The translations under genes were made by a program, and so were the position numbers. A stretch of 64,000 nt of DNA from Limosilactobacillus difficilis (GTDB lineage: Bacteria; Bacillota; Bacilli; Lactobacillales; Lactobacillaceae). Under the pieces are notes generated by a model, which saw nothing but the letters and a program-made list of their open reading frames with translations, ran no database searches and had not been told where the DNA came from. Shown piece by piece: positions 44,879 through 54,734 of this stretch; positions within the stretch are counted from its first letter, which is position 1; the number at the start of each line of letters is the position of its first letter. The stretch spans positions 1-64,000 of the forward strand of contig NZ_CANDNU010000001.1 of the NCBI RefSeq assembly GCF_947387495.1. Direction: 5' to 3'.

Positions 44879-46252
44879 CTAATCCTCCTTTGGGTTTGAA
44901 TGAAAAAATTCGTCGTAAATCGCCCGGACGGCGTCATCGGCGTCCTCAGTCTTCGTCCCGATCATAATCGAAATTTGCGAAGCGCCTTGGTTGACCATCG
45001 TCATTGACATATGTTGTTTAGCAACCGCGTTAGCAATCCGTGACATCGCGCCCACGGTGTGGTTCATTCCTTCACCAACGACCATCGTGATGGCATAGTC
45101 GTCGATCCAGCGCAGGGTGTCGGGGTTGAATTTTTCTTGAATTTCGTTACAGATACGGTCGACGATTACGTCGGTCAGCTGGTTGCGGTCGAGGATGATC
45201 GTGATGTCATCGATCCCAGACGGCATATGTTCATAGGTTAAATGATATTTTCGCAGAATTTCCAGGATTTGCAAGCTAAAACCAACTTCCTTGTTCATCA
45301 GGTATTTGTGAAGGTAGAGGCCAGCAAAGTGTTTAGCGCAGGCTACGCCAGTGACCGTTGAGGCCACCTGAAAGCCATTTTCGGGAACAATCATGGTTCC
45401 GGGAGCACTAGGATTCTTGGTGTTGCGGACGTTTACCGGAATTTGTCCCTGAATGGCAGGAATTAAAGCTTCATCGTGAAAAACGGAAAAGCCAGCATAA
45501 GATAATTCCCGCATTTCCCGGTAGGTCATTCGCTTGATCGGTGCGGGGTGATCAACGACTTTTGGATTGGCCGAAAAGATCGCGTCAACGTCGGTAAAGT
45601 TTTCGTAGACGCGTGCCCGAAGCCCTCTTGCCAGGATAGCTCCGGTGATATCAGAACCGCCACGGGAGAAAGTGGCAATGTGGTTGGTTGGCGTGAAGCC
45701 GAAGAAGCCAGGGAAGACGAGGCGTTCGTCGTCACTGACTTTCAGTTTTGCTAAGTTTTGATAAGTGATCGGCAGGACTGAAGCGTTATTGGGGGTGCCA
45801 CTGACGATGATCCCGGCCTCGGAAGGGTCCACGAAGCGGCTCTTGTAGCCGAGATGGTTCAGGACCATCGCCATTAAACGGGCATTAAGCCGTTCGCCGT
45901 GGGCCTTAAAAGCAGCCATCAAGTAATCTTTGTCTGGATAATCACCGGCAGGTAGTTGCTCCAGGGCTTCTTTAATTGGGGCTAAAGCGTTATCGTCAAG
46001 ACCGAAGAAGTTGCCAATCTGCTGGTAGCGCTGAAAAATGGCCTTGGCAATCGCGGTCGTCTCCTGGCCTTTCTTAGTTAATTGGGCGTATTTGATTAGG
46101 AGATCAGTTACTTTGGTGTCACCGCTTTGTCGTTTGCCCGGAGCGGAGGTGACGATTACCCAGCGCTCGGGGTCTCCCGTAATAATTTTAATTGCCTGTT
46201 GAAAGGCTTGTCCGTCGGCTAATGAGCTGCCACCAAACTTAACAACCTTCAT
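44879..46252 (-). CDS. lysC: Aspartate kinase
   Basis: Aspartokinase phosphorylates L-aspartate, the first step to lysine, threonine and methionine. The N-terminal kinase domain has VKFGGSSLADGQ and SRGGSDITGAILA. Two ACT domains form the C-terminal third (e.g. AITMVVGEGMNHTVGAMSRI), the usual seat of amino-acid feedback. The length is 457 aa, typical of single-polypeptide enzymes rather than the alpha/beta form. I take the ATG whose first base is 46252: AAGGAGG lies 9 nt upstream. A second ATG two codons earlier is closer to the site. The gene is divergent from the riboswitch-controlled lysA operon. Confidence 0.95.
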   Translation of the reverse strand: MKVVKFGGSSLADGQAFQQAIKIITGDPERWVIVTSAPGKRQSGDTKVTDLLIKYAQLTKKGQETTAIAKAIFQRYQQIGNFFGLDDNALAPIKEALEQLPAGDYPDKDYLMAAFKAHGERLNARLMAMVLNHLGYKSRFVDPSEAGIIVSGTPNNASVLPITYQNLAKLKVSDDERLVFPGFFGFTPTNHIATFSRGGSDITGAILARGLRARVYENFTDVDAIFSANPKVVDHPAPIKRMTYREMRELSYAGFSVFHDEALIPAIQGQIPVNVRNTKNPSAPGTMIVPENGFQVASTVTGVACAKHFAGLYLHKYLMNKEVGFSLQILEILRKYHLTYEHMPSGIDDITIILDRNQLTDVIVDRICNEIQEKFNPDTLRWIDDYAITMVVGEGMNHTVGAMSRIANAVAKQHMSMTMVNQGASQISIMIGTKTEDADDAVRAIYDEFFHSNPKED

Positions 46253-46289
46253 AAACATGCTCCTCCTTGTGTGAGATCTTATTAATGAA

Positions 46290-46317
46290 ATTCTAACAGT
46301 TTCCTCCTTGGTTGCAA
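46290..46317 (-). promoter_or_regulatory. Promoter of lysC-dapF
   Basis: On the minus strand TTGCAA (46312-46317) and TAGAAT (46290-46295) are separated by 16 nt, about 40 nt upstream of lysC. No riboswitch or operator-like structure could be seen between it and the start codon. Confidence 0.5.
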
Positions 46318-46386
46318 GCATCGACTTCGATAAAATTGTCTGCCCGTGTTGGAACGACGGTCAATGAGAAAAACATTAAAAAGCAC

Positions 46387-46415
46387 TTGACGCTATTTCA
46401 TTCAACTTTTATACT
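46387..46415 (+). promoter_or_regulatory. SigA promoter of the lysA operon
   Basis: TTGACG (46387-46392) and TATACT (46410-46415) are 17 nt apart. The predicted start lies directly at the P1 stem of the lysine riboswitch. Confidence 0.8.
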
Positions 46416-46423
46416 ATTGGCAT

Positions 46424-46600
46424 AGAGAAATAGAGGCGCAGCCAACATCAGTATCTGCGTGGCGATTTGTCAATCAATGCCAAGTAGAGAAAGGGGCGGT
46501 TGCCGAAGTGCTGTTCTTTGACAGGGAGCAGTTGCTGGGGCGTGGTTTAACAAATCACGGACTGTCGCGGCAAAGAATGCTGCGGGGCGCTATTTTGTTA
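46424..46600 (+). promoter_or_regulatory. Lysine riboswitch (L box)
   Basis: The aptamer carries L-box landmarks in order: AGAGGCGC (46432-46439), AAAGGGGCGGTTGCCGAAG (about 46491-46510), TGCTGGGGCGTG (about 46533-46544) and GGACTGTCGC (about 46559-46568). P1 closes with AAATAG (46428-46433) against CTATTT (46592-46597). Bound lysine should favour the terminator at 46632-46667 and shut off lysA-dapH-dapL-dapA-dapB-aminotransferase-asd. Confidence 0.92.
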
Positions 46601-46631
46601 TCGTGGATAAATTGACGATCTTGTCGCCAAA

Positions 46632-46667
46632 AAATCCCGTGAGCATAGTGCCCACGGGATTTTTTTT
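46632..46667 (+). terminator. Expression-platform terminator of the lysine riboswitch
   Basis: AAATCCCGTG (46632-46641) pairs perfectly with CACGGGATTT (46653-46662); eight T in all follow the last stem G-A. It lies 28 nt before lysA and is the expected off-state structure. Confidence 0.88.
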
Positions 46668-46694
46668 GCTACTGATTTACTTGGAGGGTGAAAG

Positions 46695-48005
46695 ATGAAC
46701 GAACAAGTTCAACCATCAGAAATTAACGCTGCCGGTCATTTAACGATTGGCGGAGTTGATACGTTAGAGTTAGCCGAACAGTTTGGGACGCCGCTGGTAG
46801 TCTATGACGTTGCAGCGATTCGCGATCAGATCCGCCGCTTCAAAAAAGTATTTGAAGATAACGATGTTGACTACGAAGTAAGTTATGCCAGTAAAGCTTT
46901 CTCTTCCGTGGCGATCTACCAGGTAATGAAAGAGGAAGGAGCACATACGGACGTTGTGAGCGGCGGTGAGCTGACGACGGCGATCAAGGCCGGTTTTCCG
47001 ATGGACAAGGTGAGTTTCCACGGCAACAACAAGTCACTTGCGGAATTGAAACTGGCCGTCGACCATCATGTAGGGATGATCATGCTGGACAACTTCCACG
47101 AAATTGACCTACTGAACCAGGTCTTAGAAGAAGCAGACACCAGTGCAGACGTCATGCTGCGGATTACTCCCGGCATCAGTGCCCACGCCCACAAATATGA
47201 CCAAACTGGCCAGGTGGATTCGAAATTCGGCTTCGACGTTGATTCTGGCCAGGCCGATAAAGCCTTGCAAAAAGTTCTGGCTAACCCGCGGTTGCGAATG
47301 CATGGTCTGCACGGCCATATTGGTTCTCAGATTTTTGAACTAGAGGGTTTTGAACTGGCAGCCAAGAAATTAATTGATATTGCGGCCCATTGGCAGGAAG
47401 CCTTTGGTTACACCGCTGAAATTGTCAATGTCGGCGGCGGATTCGGGATTAAGTACGTAGCTTCCGACAAACCCCTCCGGCCGGAACAATTTGTGGATGC
47501 GATCGTCAAGACCATTAAGAAGACAGCCCAGGAAAAGGGCTTGCCGCTACCGGAAATCTGGATTGAACCCGGCCGCTCAATTGTTGGTCCTGCTGGCTAT
47601 AACCTTTACACTGTTGGTTCGCGCAAGGACGTTCCAGGATTGAAGCCCTACGTTACCATCGATGGGGGGATGGGTGACAACATTCGTCCCGCCTTATATC
47701 AAGCCAAGTATGAGACGGTCCTTGCGCGGGATCCACAGGCAAAGCCTGTCGAAACGGTGCGTCTAGCTGGAAAGTATTGCGAATCAGGCGATATTATGGC
47801 CGAAGCCCAACCGTTACCGGCAACTAAAGCCGGGGACGTCCTGGTTACCCTGGACACCGGGGCCTATGGTTACGCGATGGCGTCAAATTATAACCGTAAT
47901 CCCCGGCCAGCCGTAGTTTTCGCCGAGAACGGCAAGGCTTCGCTGGTAATCAAACGAGAAAGCTATGCTGATTTGATTCACTTAGACCTGCCTTATAATG
48001 GATAG
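46695..48005 (+). CDS. lysA: Diaminopimelate decarboxylase
   Basis: LysA decarboxylates meso-DAP to L-lysine. It is a fold-type III PLP enzyme: Lys67 in EVSYASKAFSS binds the cofactor, GLHGHIGSQIFE and VNVGGGFGIKY are barrel motifs, and KYCESGDIMAEAQ carries the substrate-contact residues of the second subunit. At 436 aa it is complete. TTGGAGGGTGAAAG precedes the ATG. It is the first gene of the riboswitch-controlled operon. Its presence shows that the pathway ends in free lysine and not only in DAP. Confidence 0.96.
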   Translation: MNEQVQPSEINAAGHLTIGGVDTLELAEQFGTPLVVYDVAAIRDQIRRFKKVFEDNDVDYEVSYASKAFSSVAIYQVMKEEGAHTDVVSGGELTTAIKAGFPMDKVSFHGNNKSLAELKLAVDHHVGMIMLDNFHEIDLLNQVLEEADTSADVMLRITPGISAHAHKYDQTGQVDSKFGFDVDSGQADKALQKVLANPRLRMHGLHGHIGSQIFELEGFELAAKKLIDIAAHWQEAFGYTAEIVNVGGGFGIKYVASDKPLRPEQFVDAIVKTIKKTAQEKGLPLPEIWIEPGRSIVGPAGYNLYTVGSRKDVPGLKPYVTIDGGMGDNIRPALYQAKYETVLARDPQAKPVETVRLAGKYCESGDIMAEAQPLPATKAGDVLVTLDTGAYGYAMASNYNRNPRPAVVFAENGKASLVIKRESYADLIHLDLPYNG

Positions 48006-48041
48006 AATAATCGGCTAATAGTATAGAGAGGAAAGATAAAA

Positions 48042-48755
48042 ATGGCTCAATTAGATGCAAAAAAGATCATTGAATACATCGGCAACGCCCCGAAGAAGAC
48101 GCCGGTCAAGGTTTACATCAAGGGTACCAATCTAGATGACTTGAATTACCCTGAGGGGGTCAAGGATTTTGTTGAAAAGCACAGTGGGACCCTCTTCGGT
48201 GACTGGGAAGTCATCAAACCCTTCCTGAAGCAGGAAGAAGATCATATCCAGGACTACGCCATTGAAAACGACGCCCGCAATTCAGCGGTTCCGTTGCTGG
48301 ATTTGAAAGGGATCAATGCCCGGATTGAACCAGGAGCTACGATTCGGGACCATGTCTTGATCGGCGATAACGCAGTGGTCATGATGGGAGCAACCATCAA
48401 CATCGGTGCCGAAATTGGTGAAGGTTCCATGATTGACATGGGTGCGATCCTTGGAGGCCGGGCGATCGTTGGCAAGCATTGCCATATCGGTGCCGGCACC
48501 GTCTTAGCTGGCGTGATTGAACCCGCCAGCGCGGAACCAGTGCGAATTGATGATAATGTTTTGATTGGAGCTAATGCAGTGGTAATCGAAGGGGTTCACG
48601 TTGGTGAAGGTGCTGTTGTTGGGGCCGGAGCCGTCGTGACGAAGGATGTTGCCCCGCATACCGTTGTCGGTGGGGTACCAGCCCGGGTTTTGAAGAAGGT
48701 TGACACCAAAACTGAATCCAAGACCGGCCTGCAGGATGATCTGAGAAAGTTGTGA
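48042..48755 (+). CDS. dapH: Tetrahydrodipicolinate N-acetyltransferase
   Basis: DapH (also called DapD) transfers acetyl from acetyl-CoA to tetrahydrodipicolinate, committing to the acetylated branch. The protein has 237 aa. The C-terminal half is a left-handed beta helix built of hexapeptide repeats ([34 protein letters not shown]). The N-terminal helical domain is characteristic of the DapH family. It starts 36 nt after lysA with GAGAGGAAAG upstream; the deacetylase gene follows at 4 nt. Confidence 0.96.
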   Translation: MAQLDAKKIIEYIGNAPKKTPVKVYIKGTNLDDLNYPEGVKDFVEKHSGTLFGDWEVIKPFLKQEEDHIQDYAIENDARNSAVPLLDLKGINARIEPGATIRDHVLIGDNAVVMMGATINIGAEIGEGSMIDMGAILGGRAIVGKHCHIGAGTVLAGVIEPASAEPVRIDDNVLIGANAVVIEGVHVGEGAVVGAGAVVTKDVAPHTVVGGVPARVLKKVDTKTESKTGLQDDLRKL

Positions 48756-48759
48756 TCAA

Positions 48760-49914
48760 ATGGCATATACACAGGATCAATTAGTCAAAATTCGCCGTCA
48801 CCTTCATCAAATTCCAGAACTGGCCTTGCACGAGAAACAAACGCACGCTTACCTGCTCAAATGCGTGCAGGAAATGTCACAGACCTACCTAACCATCCGG
48901 GAACCGGCAGAGTTGCCGACCGCTTTAATGGTGCTGGTCAAGGGCAGCGCCCCGCAGCGGACAATTGGTTACCGGACTGACATTGATGCATTGCCGGTGA
49001 CAGAACAAACGGGCTTGCCATACAAGTCCAAGCATCCTGGAGTGATGCATGCCTGTGGTCATGATATTCACATGACAGTGGCCCTCGGAGTTTTGAAATA
49101 CTTTAGCGAGCATCAGCCAAAGGACAATTTGCTCTTCTTCTTCCAGCCAGCCGAGGAATCGGAAAACGGTGGGAAACGAGCTTATGAACTAGGCCTCTTC
49201 AAGGGGGCATGGTGCCCGGATGAATTTTACGGTCTCCACGATAATCCTGAATTACCGGCGGGAGCGATTGGTTGCCGCATGGGAACACTGTTTGCTGGCA
49301 CGACGGAAGTCAACATCGATCTGCATGGCAAGGGCGGTCACGCCGCTTACCCCCAAGATGCTAACGACATGGTTGTGGCTGCTGCTGCTCTCATCATGCA
49401 GGTGCAGACGATTATTTCCCGTTCAATTGACCCAATCCAGAGTGGGGTTATCACCCTGGGAAAGTTTCAGGCGGGAACAATTCGCAATGTGATTGCGGGG
49501 GATGCCCGGGTTGAAGGGACCATCCGTGGTTTGACCCAGAAAATGATCAAGCAAATTGATGCCCGTCTGCAGGATGTTTGCGATGGGATTGCGCGCTCCT
49601 ACAATTGTGATGTAAAGCTGGGATTGAATCAGGGAGGCTACTGGCCGGTAGAAAACAATCCGGCCTTGACCAAACGTTTCATTAACTTCATGGCTAATAA
49701 CAAGGACGTGAACTTTATTGAAACGGCACCGGCGATGACCGGTGAGGATTTCGGCTTCTTGTTAGCAAAATTCCCCGGCACGATGTTCTGGCTGGGAGTC
49801 GAAGATGATTCGCAGCTTCACTCCGCCACATTAACTCCTGACGAACGGGCACTATCGCGGGGTGTTGATGCAATTAGCTCATTTTTAGAGTACCGAATGA
49901 ATGACCAAGATTAA
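48760..49914 (+). CDS. N-acetyldiaminopimelate deacetylase (M20 family)
   Basis: This enzyme removes the acetyl group from N-acetyl-LL-DAP to give LL-DAP. It is a metal-dependent M20 hydrolase: D74 region YRTDIDALPV, MHACGHDIHMT (metal Cys99 and His101) and the catalytic EE pair at about 132-133 (QPAEESENGG). The dimerisation domain follows at about 180-290. At 384 aa it matches the YkuR group of Firmicutes. Neighbouring dapH and the aminotransferase gene support this substrate over other M20 substrates. Confidence 0.95.
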   Translation: MAYTQDQLVKIRRHLHQIPELALHEKQTHAYLLKCVQEMSQTYLTIREPAELPTALMVLVKGSAPQRTIGYRTDIDALPVTEQTGLPYKSKHPGVMHACGHDIHMTVALGVLKYFSEHQPKDNLLFFFQPAEESENGGKRAYELGLFKGAWCPDEFYGLHDNPELPAGAIGCRMGTLFAGTTEVNIDLHGKGGHAAYPQDANDMVVAAAALIMQVQTIISRSIDPIQSGVITLGKFQAGTIRNVIAGDARVEGTIRGLTQKMIKQIDARLQDVCDGIARSYNCDVKLGLNQGGYWPVENNPALTKRFINFMANNKDVNFIETAPAMTGEDFGFLLAKFPGTMFWLGVEDDSQLHSATLTPDERALSRGVDAISSFLEYRMNDQD

Positions 49915-49926
49915 GGAGATCTTAGA

Positions 49927-50847
49927 ATGACTGCTTTGAAGGATGCCGATCTGTTGACGGCGCTGGCCACTCCTTTTGACGAAGATGGCTCTATTAATTA
50001 TGATATTTTAGAAAAATTAACGACTTACTTGATTGATCAGGGTTGTAACGGTTTTGTGATCGGCGGAACGACTGGAGAGACCCCGACTCTGAGCCACGAC
50101 GAAAAAATCGCTCTCTATCGACACTTTGGTCAAATCGTGAACGGGCGGGTGCCAGTTATCGCCGGAACGGGCAGCAATAACACCCAGGAGACGATCGCCT
50201 TTACTAACGAAGTTGCTGAAATTGCGGGCATTGATGCGGCCCTGGTGGTTGTGCCGCCTTATAACAAGCCTAACCAGCGTGGAATGGTTGCTCACTTTAC
50301 AACGGTAGCCGATGCGGTGAAGTTGCCGGTGGTGATGTATAATATTCCTGGGCGGACCGGCGTTAAGATGGAAGCGCAGACCATTGTTGAATTGTCACAC
50401 CATGAGAATATCGTTGCTGTCAAGCAGTGTGGACCGTTAGAAGACATGGAATACATTGTGGACCACAAGGATCCCGACTTTCTCGTCTTTAGCGGTGAAG
50501 ATGCCCAGGCACTGCCATTCCGCTTGCTCGGTGGTAACGGGGTGATTTCGGTGGCAAGCCACGTCTACTGCAAGCAGATGCGGCAGATGTATGATGATCT
50601 GTATGCGGGCAAGTACCAGGAAGCAGGTAAATTACAACGCTGGTTAACGCCACGGATGGCGGCGCTGTTCATGTTCCCGTCGCCATCACCGGTGAAGGCT
50701 GTGCTCAACGCTCAAGGCTTTGCGATGGGTGGCTGTCGCTTGCCGATTGTTCCTTTAAATGCCGAAGAGAAAGCACGGTTAGCGACGGCTTTGTCATTGC
50801 CGAGTGATGCATTGCAGGGGAAGTTACCGCTGGATTTAGGGGAGTAG
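49927..50847 (+). CDS. dapA: 4-hydroxy-tetrahydrodipicolinate synthase
   Basis: DapA condenses pyruvate with aspartate semialdehyde. The TIM barrel shows [15 protein letters not shown], Tyr138 in [11 protein letters not shown] and the Schiff-base Lys166 in IVAVKQCG. At 306 aa it is complete. TTAAGGAGATC lies upstream. It is the fourth gene of the lysA operon, with 12 nt before and 7 nt after it. Confidence 0.97.
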   Translation: MTALKDADLLTALATPFDEDGSINYDILEKLTTYLIDQGCNGFVIGGTTGETPTLSHDEKIALYRHFGQIVNGRVPVIAGTGSNNTQETIAFTNEVAEIAGIDAALVVVPPYNKPNQRGMVAHFTTVADAVKLPVVMYNIPGRTGVKMEAQTIVELSHHENIVAVKQCGPLEDMEYIVDHKDPDFLVFSGEDAQALPFRLLGGNGVISVASHVYCKQMRQMYDDLYAGKYQEAGKLQRWLTPRMAALFMFPSPSPVKAVLNAQGFAMGGCRLPIVPLNAEEKARLATALSLPSDALQGKLPLDLGE

Positions 50848-50854
50848 GTATTAA

Positions 50855-51634
50855 ATGAAAAAAGTATTAATTGCTGGTTACAATGGTTCAATGGGTCAGA
50901 AGGTTGTCAAACTGGTACAAAGTCTTGACGATTTTGTAATTAGTGCGGTGGTTTCACCCACGACAACGGCCCAGGATGTGAAGGATTTGGCATTAGGAGA
51001 TGATGTCAAGGTTTATCACGATGCATCTGAAGTGGCCGATGGCGATGCCGATATCTGGGTAGACTTTACAGCTCCAGCGGCTGTCTTTGACAACGCGACG
51101 GCGGCGATTCAACATGGGATTCAGCCAATCATCGGGACGACCGGTTTGAGTGATGAACAGGTAAAGAAATTACAATCTTTAGCCAAGGAAAAGGGGATCG
51201 GCGGCTTGATCGCCCCGAACTTTGGAATGTCAGCCGTCCTGCTGATGAAGTTTGCTCGTGATGCCGCTAAATATTTCCCTGACGTTGAAATTATCGAAAT
51301 GCACCATGCTGATAAAGCTGATGCTCCATCTGGTACCGCTCTGGCAACCGCTAAAATGATTGACCAGAACCGTCCGGAACACGAGTCCAGTCCCGACAAG
51401 GTCACGACGCTCGATCATGTGCGTGGTGGCGATTACCACGGCATTCATATTCATTCGGTTCGTTTGCCGGGTTATGTGGCCCATGAGCAAGTGCTTTTTG
51501 GCGGCCCGGGCGAAGCGTTGACCATCCGGCAAGATTCCTTTGACCGCGGCAGTTTCATGAGCGGTGTCAAGGTGGCCCTTGAACACGCTGACGATTTGAA
51601 GACCCTTGTTGTTGGCCTAGAAAATATTCTTTAG
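50855..51634 (+). CDS. dapB: 4-hydroxy-tetrahydrodipicolinate reductase
   Basis: DapB reduces the DapA product to tetrahydrodipicolinate with NAD(P)H. The N-terminal Rossmann motif is VLIAGYNGSMGQKVV; the catalytic region is EIIEMHHADKADAPSGTA with the conserved His and Lys. At 259 aa the length is standard. It lies between dapA and the aminotransferase gene in the same operon. Confidence 0.97.
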   Translation: MKKVLIAGYNGSMGQKVVKLVQSLDDFVISAVVSPTTTAQDVKDLALGDDVKVYHDASEVADGDADIWVDFTAPAAVFDNATAAIQHGIQPIIGTTGLSDEQVKKLQSLAKEKGIGGLIAPNFGMSAVLLMKFARDAAKYFPDVEIIEMHHADKADAPSGTALATAKMIDQNRPEHESSPDKVTTLDHVRGGDYHGIHIHSVRLPGYVAHEQVLFGGPGEALTIRQDSFDRGSFMSGVKVALEHADDLKTLVVGLENIL

Positions 51635-51666
51635 TTCACTGACAGATTTTATTGGAGGTAAAAAAG

Positions 51667-52854
51667 ATGCCACAATTAGCAGAAGATTTAAACAAGACGG
51701 TCAATGACCGAATTACGAAGATGCAAATCAGTGGGATTCGGGCCTTTGATGGCATGTGCAGCAAGATTCCCGGAATTCTTAAGCTGACTTTGGGTGAACC
51801 CGACTTCAATACGCCGGAACACGTGAAGCAAGCAGCTATCGATGGAATCAAAAACAATGATTCCCATTACTCGGTCAACCGGGGCAAGATTGAACTGCGG
51901 CAGGCTATTGCAAGCTACATCAAGCGCAGCCGGGGGATCGACTATGATCCTGAAACGGAAATTATTGTTACGATTGGGGGGACCGAAGCCTTAACCTCCA
52001 CGATGATGGCGATGTTAAACCCTGGCGACAAGGTAATTATCCCGACACCGGTTTTCTCCCTTTACTTCCCAATCGTTGAAATTACAGGGGCTAAGCCGAT
52101 CCTCGTCAACACAGCAAGTGATGACTTTAACCTCACCCCAGAACGTTTGGAAGACGAAATTGCTAAGGCCGGCGATGGAGTGAAGGCCGTAATGCTTAAC
52201 TATCCAACCAACCCGACTGGCCGGACTTACACGAAAGAGCAAATCCAGGCTTTGGCAGCGGTTATCAAGAAGCACCATCTCTTTGCTGTCGTCGACGAAA
52301 TTTACAGTTCATTGATCTACGGTGGCCGTAAGCACTACTCAATGGCTACCGAGATGCCCGAACGGACGATTCTCGTTTCTGGTTTGTCTAAGTCCCACGC
52401 GATGACTGGTTACCGGCTCGGCTATATCTGCGGGCCAGCCAAGTTCGTTAACGAAGCTGGTAAGATTCACAGTTACCTAGTCACGACTGCAACTGACGCT
52501 TCCCAAGACGCGGCTATTGAAGCTTTAAATAACGGTGACGAGGACCCAATCAAGATGCGGGCTGAATACGAAAAGCGCCGTGACTACTTGGAAGCAGCAT
52601 TGCGCAAGCTGGGCTTTGAGATGGCCACGCCAGAAGGTGCCTTCTACATGTTCGCTAAGATTCCGGCCCAGTACGGTACGGATGACCTCAAGTTTGCGAC
52701 CGATTTGGCTAAGCAGGCTAAGGTCGGTTTGATTCCAGGCAACGTCTTCGGCCCCGGTGGTGAAGGTTACGTACGGCTGTCGTACGCTGCTTCTGACGCT
52801 GATTTGCACGAAGCTGTCAAGCGAATCAGTGCCTTCATGGAACATTTGAACTAA
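51667..52854 (+). CDS. patA: Pyridoxal-phosphate aminotransferase (N-acetyl-LL-DAP aminotransferase, PatA type)
   Basis: A fold-type I aminotransferase of 395 aa, expected to transfer the amino group from glutamate to N-acetyl-2-amino-6-oxopimelate. PLP Lys242 is in [27 protein letters not shown] and VVDEIYSSL are class I/II signatures, and the C-terminal arginine is in [10 protein letters not shown]. The ATG at 51667 has GGAGGT (51654-51659) 7 nt upstream. By sequence alone it could be another aromatic or aspartate aminotransferase; the place between dapB and asd makes the DAP role very likely. Confidence 0.9.
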   Translation: MPQLAEDLNKTVNDRITKMQISGIRAFDGMCSKIPGILKLTLGEPDFNTPEHVKQAAIDGIKNNDSHYSVNRGKIELRQAIASYIKRSRGIDYDPETEIIVTIGGTEALTSTMMAMLNPGDKVIIPTPVFSLYFPIVEITGAKPILVNTASDDFNLTPERLEDEIAKAGDGVKAVMLNYPTNPTGRTYTKEQIQALAAVIKKHHLFAVVDEIYSSLIYGGRKHYSMATEMPERTILVSGLSKSHAMTGYRLGYICGPAKFVNEAGKIHSYLVTTATDASQDAAIEALNNGDEDPIKMRAEYEKRRDYLEAALRKLGFEMATPEGAFYMFAKIPAQYGTDDLKFATDLAKQAKVGLIPGNVFGPGGEGYVRLSYAASDADLHEAVKRISAFMEHLN

Positions 52855-52868
52855 GACGGGGTGAGGTC

Positions 52869-53933
52869 ATGAGTAAGCAGTATAACGTTGCAATTTTAGG
52901 GGCCACTGGTGCTGTTGGTCGCCGGATGATCGAACAGCTGGCGATGGAATGCGATAAGATTCCGGTTAAAGGGATCAAATTGCTGGCTTCTAAGCGTTCC
53001 GTGGGCAAGGTATTGGAGTTTAACGGTCAGCCAGTAACGGTTGAAGAAGCTAAACCAGAATCCTTCGATGGTGTTGACATTGTCCTGTCATCGGCTGGTG
53101 GCTCGGTTTCGGCTAAGTTGTTGCCGGAAGCTGTCAAGCGGGGTGCGGTTTGCATTGATAATACCAGTCATTTCCGGATGGAACCGGATGTTCCCCTGGT
53201 GGTTCCCGAAGTTAACCCCGAAGCGTTAAAGAACCACCACGGTATCATTGCCAACCCGAACTGTTCGACCATTCAGATGGTGATGGCTCTTGAACCAATT
53301 CGCCGCAAGTTTGGCCTCAAGCAAATTATTGTTTCCACCTACCAAGCCGCTGGTGGTGCGGGACAAAGTGCAATTAACGAACTATTGAAGGAATCCCAAG
53401 ATTACATCGACGGTAAGCCGATGGAGCCTGATGCCAAGATTCTGCCAACAAAGGGGGACCGGCGTCACTACCCATTAGCTTTCAACCTCTTGCCGCAAAT
53501 TGACGTGCTGGAAGATTCGGGCTACTCCCATGAAGAGTGGAAGATGATCCACGAGACAAAGAAGATCATGCTCGGCGACATGAATGCTCAGGACATCAAA
53601 GTTACCGCTACTTGTGTCCGGGTGCCAATTCCGATTTCACACGGGGAGAGTGTCTACTTTACGGTTGAGGACTCGACTGCCACGAACGAACAAATTCAGC
53701 AGGCGGTAGCTGACTTTCCTGGCAACGTCTTGCAAGACGACATCAAGCACCAAGTCTATCCGCAACCACTATACGCAACTGGTCACCGGTCCACCTTTGT
53801 TGGACGGATTCGGCCTGATTACGAAAACAAGGGAGCCTTCAATATGTGGGTCGTTGCTGACGACCTACTCAAGGGAGCCGCTTGGAACACGGTTGAAAAT
53901 GCCGAAAAGATGGTTGAAATGGACTTGCTTTAA
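52869..53933 (+). CDS. asd: Aspartate-semialdehyde dehydrogenase
   Basis: Asd reduces aspartyl phosphate to aspartate semialdehyde, feeding DapA and also homoserine synthesis. The NADP loop is [12 protein letters not shown] (residues 9-20), catalytic Cys132 is in [13 protein letters not shown], and the active-site His lies in [11 protein letters not shown]-like text (here [15 protein letters not shown]). At 354 aa it is complete. GGGGTGAGGTC precedes the ATG. It is the last gene of the lysine operon, followed by a terminator. Confidence 0.96.
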   Translation: MSKQYNVAILGATGAVGRRMIEQLAMECDKIPVKGIKLLASKRSVGKVLEFNGQPVTVEEAKPESFDGVDIVLSSAGGSVSAKLLPEAVKRGAVCIDNTSHFRMEPDVPLVVPEVNPEALKNHHGIIANPNCSTIQMVMALEPIRRKFGLKQIIVSTYQAAGGAGQSAINELLKESQDYIDGKPMEPDAKILPTKGDRRHYPLAFNLLPQIDVLEDSGYSHEEWKMIHETKKIMLGDMNAQDIKVTATCVRVPIPISHGESVYFTVEDSTATNEQIQQAVADFPGNVLQDDIKHQVYPQPLYATGHRSTFVGRIRPDYENKGAFNMWVVADDLLKGAAWNTVENAEKMVEMDLL

Positions 53934-53950
53934 GTTCATCAATTGAGATC

Positions 53951-53996
53951 AACGGGAGCGTGAGAGACTTTTCTCATGGTCCTGTTTCTTTTTGGT
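53951..53996 (+). terminator. Terminator of the lysine operon
   Basis: AACGGGAGCGTGAGA (53951-53965) pairs with TCTCATGGTCCTGTT (about 53972-53987) with small mismatches, followed by TCTTTTT. Confidence 0.7.
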
Positions 53997-54038
53997 TGCG
54001 GCTTTGTGTATAATGACAATGCAAAGGGAGGTTTTTTT

Positions 54039-54734
54039 GTGGACGAACATCATCTTTCCCAGCGGTTGCAACTTGTTGCTTCATTTGTCAACGCTGGGTC
54101 GCGAATTGCGGATATTGGGGCGGATCACGCCTACTTGGCAGCTTCATTGATCGTCAACAACGTTGCGGAGTACGCGGTTGCGGGCGAAGTGGCGCGCGGA
54201 CCGTTTGAAAACGCTGTGGCCGAAGTGAAACGGCAAGGTTTGACTGGTCGAGTAATTCCCCGATTGGCGGATGGTCTGGCTGCCATCAACGATTCTGACC
54301 GGGTCGATACAGTGATTATTGCCGGAATGGGTGGGAGCCTTATTCGCAAGATTTTAGATCAAGGTCAGGCACGCTTAGCGACGATTCAGCGGCTGATTTT
54401 ACAACCTAATATTGGCGCAGCAAACCTCCGTCGCTGGCTCGCTGACCATCGTTTTCAAATCAATCACGAGCAACTGGTTGAAGAGGATGGTCACATTTAT
54501 GAAGTCATCGTTGCGGACCCGGTTGCCATGCCGGTTGTCTATAATGAGCGGGAACTCATCTTTGGCCCCCTTCTATTAGAACAAGCGGGCCCAGTTTTCC
54601 GTGACAAGTGGCTCGGAGAATTGCAGCGCGACGAACGGACCATCCAGCAGCTTCAGAAGGCCAAGCAAAGTCCCGTGGAAAGAGAAGCAAAGTTTAAGCA
54701 CCGGATCGATTTAATTAAGGGGGTTTTAGGATGA
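54039..54734 (+). CDS. trmK: tRNA (adenine(22)-N(1))-methyltransferase TrmK
   Basis: TrmK methylates N1 of A22 in tRNA. The Rossmann-like SAM motif is SRIADIGADHAYLAASLI, and VIIAGMGGSLIRKIL and LILQPNIGAANLRRWL follow; the C terminus is a coiled coil. The GTG at 54039 is the likely start because AAGGGAGGT at 54024-54032 lies 6 nt upstream and the family starts here (DEHHLSQRLQ); the in-frame start at 53976 would fall before a TATAAT at 54009-54014. From there it has 231 aa. It overlaps the next gene by 4 nt. Confidence 0.92.
   Translation: MDEHHLSQRLQLVASFVNAGSRIADIGADHAYLAASLIVNNVAEYAVAGEVARGPFENAVAEVKRQGLTGRVIPRLADGLAAINDSDRVDTVIIAGMGGSLIRKILDQGQARLATIQRLILQPNIGAANLRRWLADHRFQINHEQLVEEDGHIYEVIVADPVAMPVVYNERELIFGPLLLEQAGPVFRDKWLGELQRDERTIQQLQKAKQSPVEREAKFKHRIDLIKGVLG

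Noticed and set aside
46253-46380. A second riboswitch on the minus strand in front of lysC
   Set aside because: No L-box landmarks or terminator stem could be found on that strand; only a simple promoter is likely.
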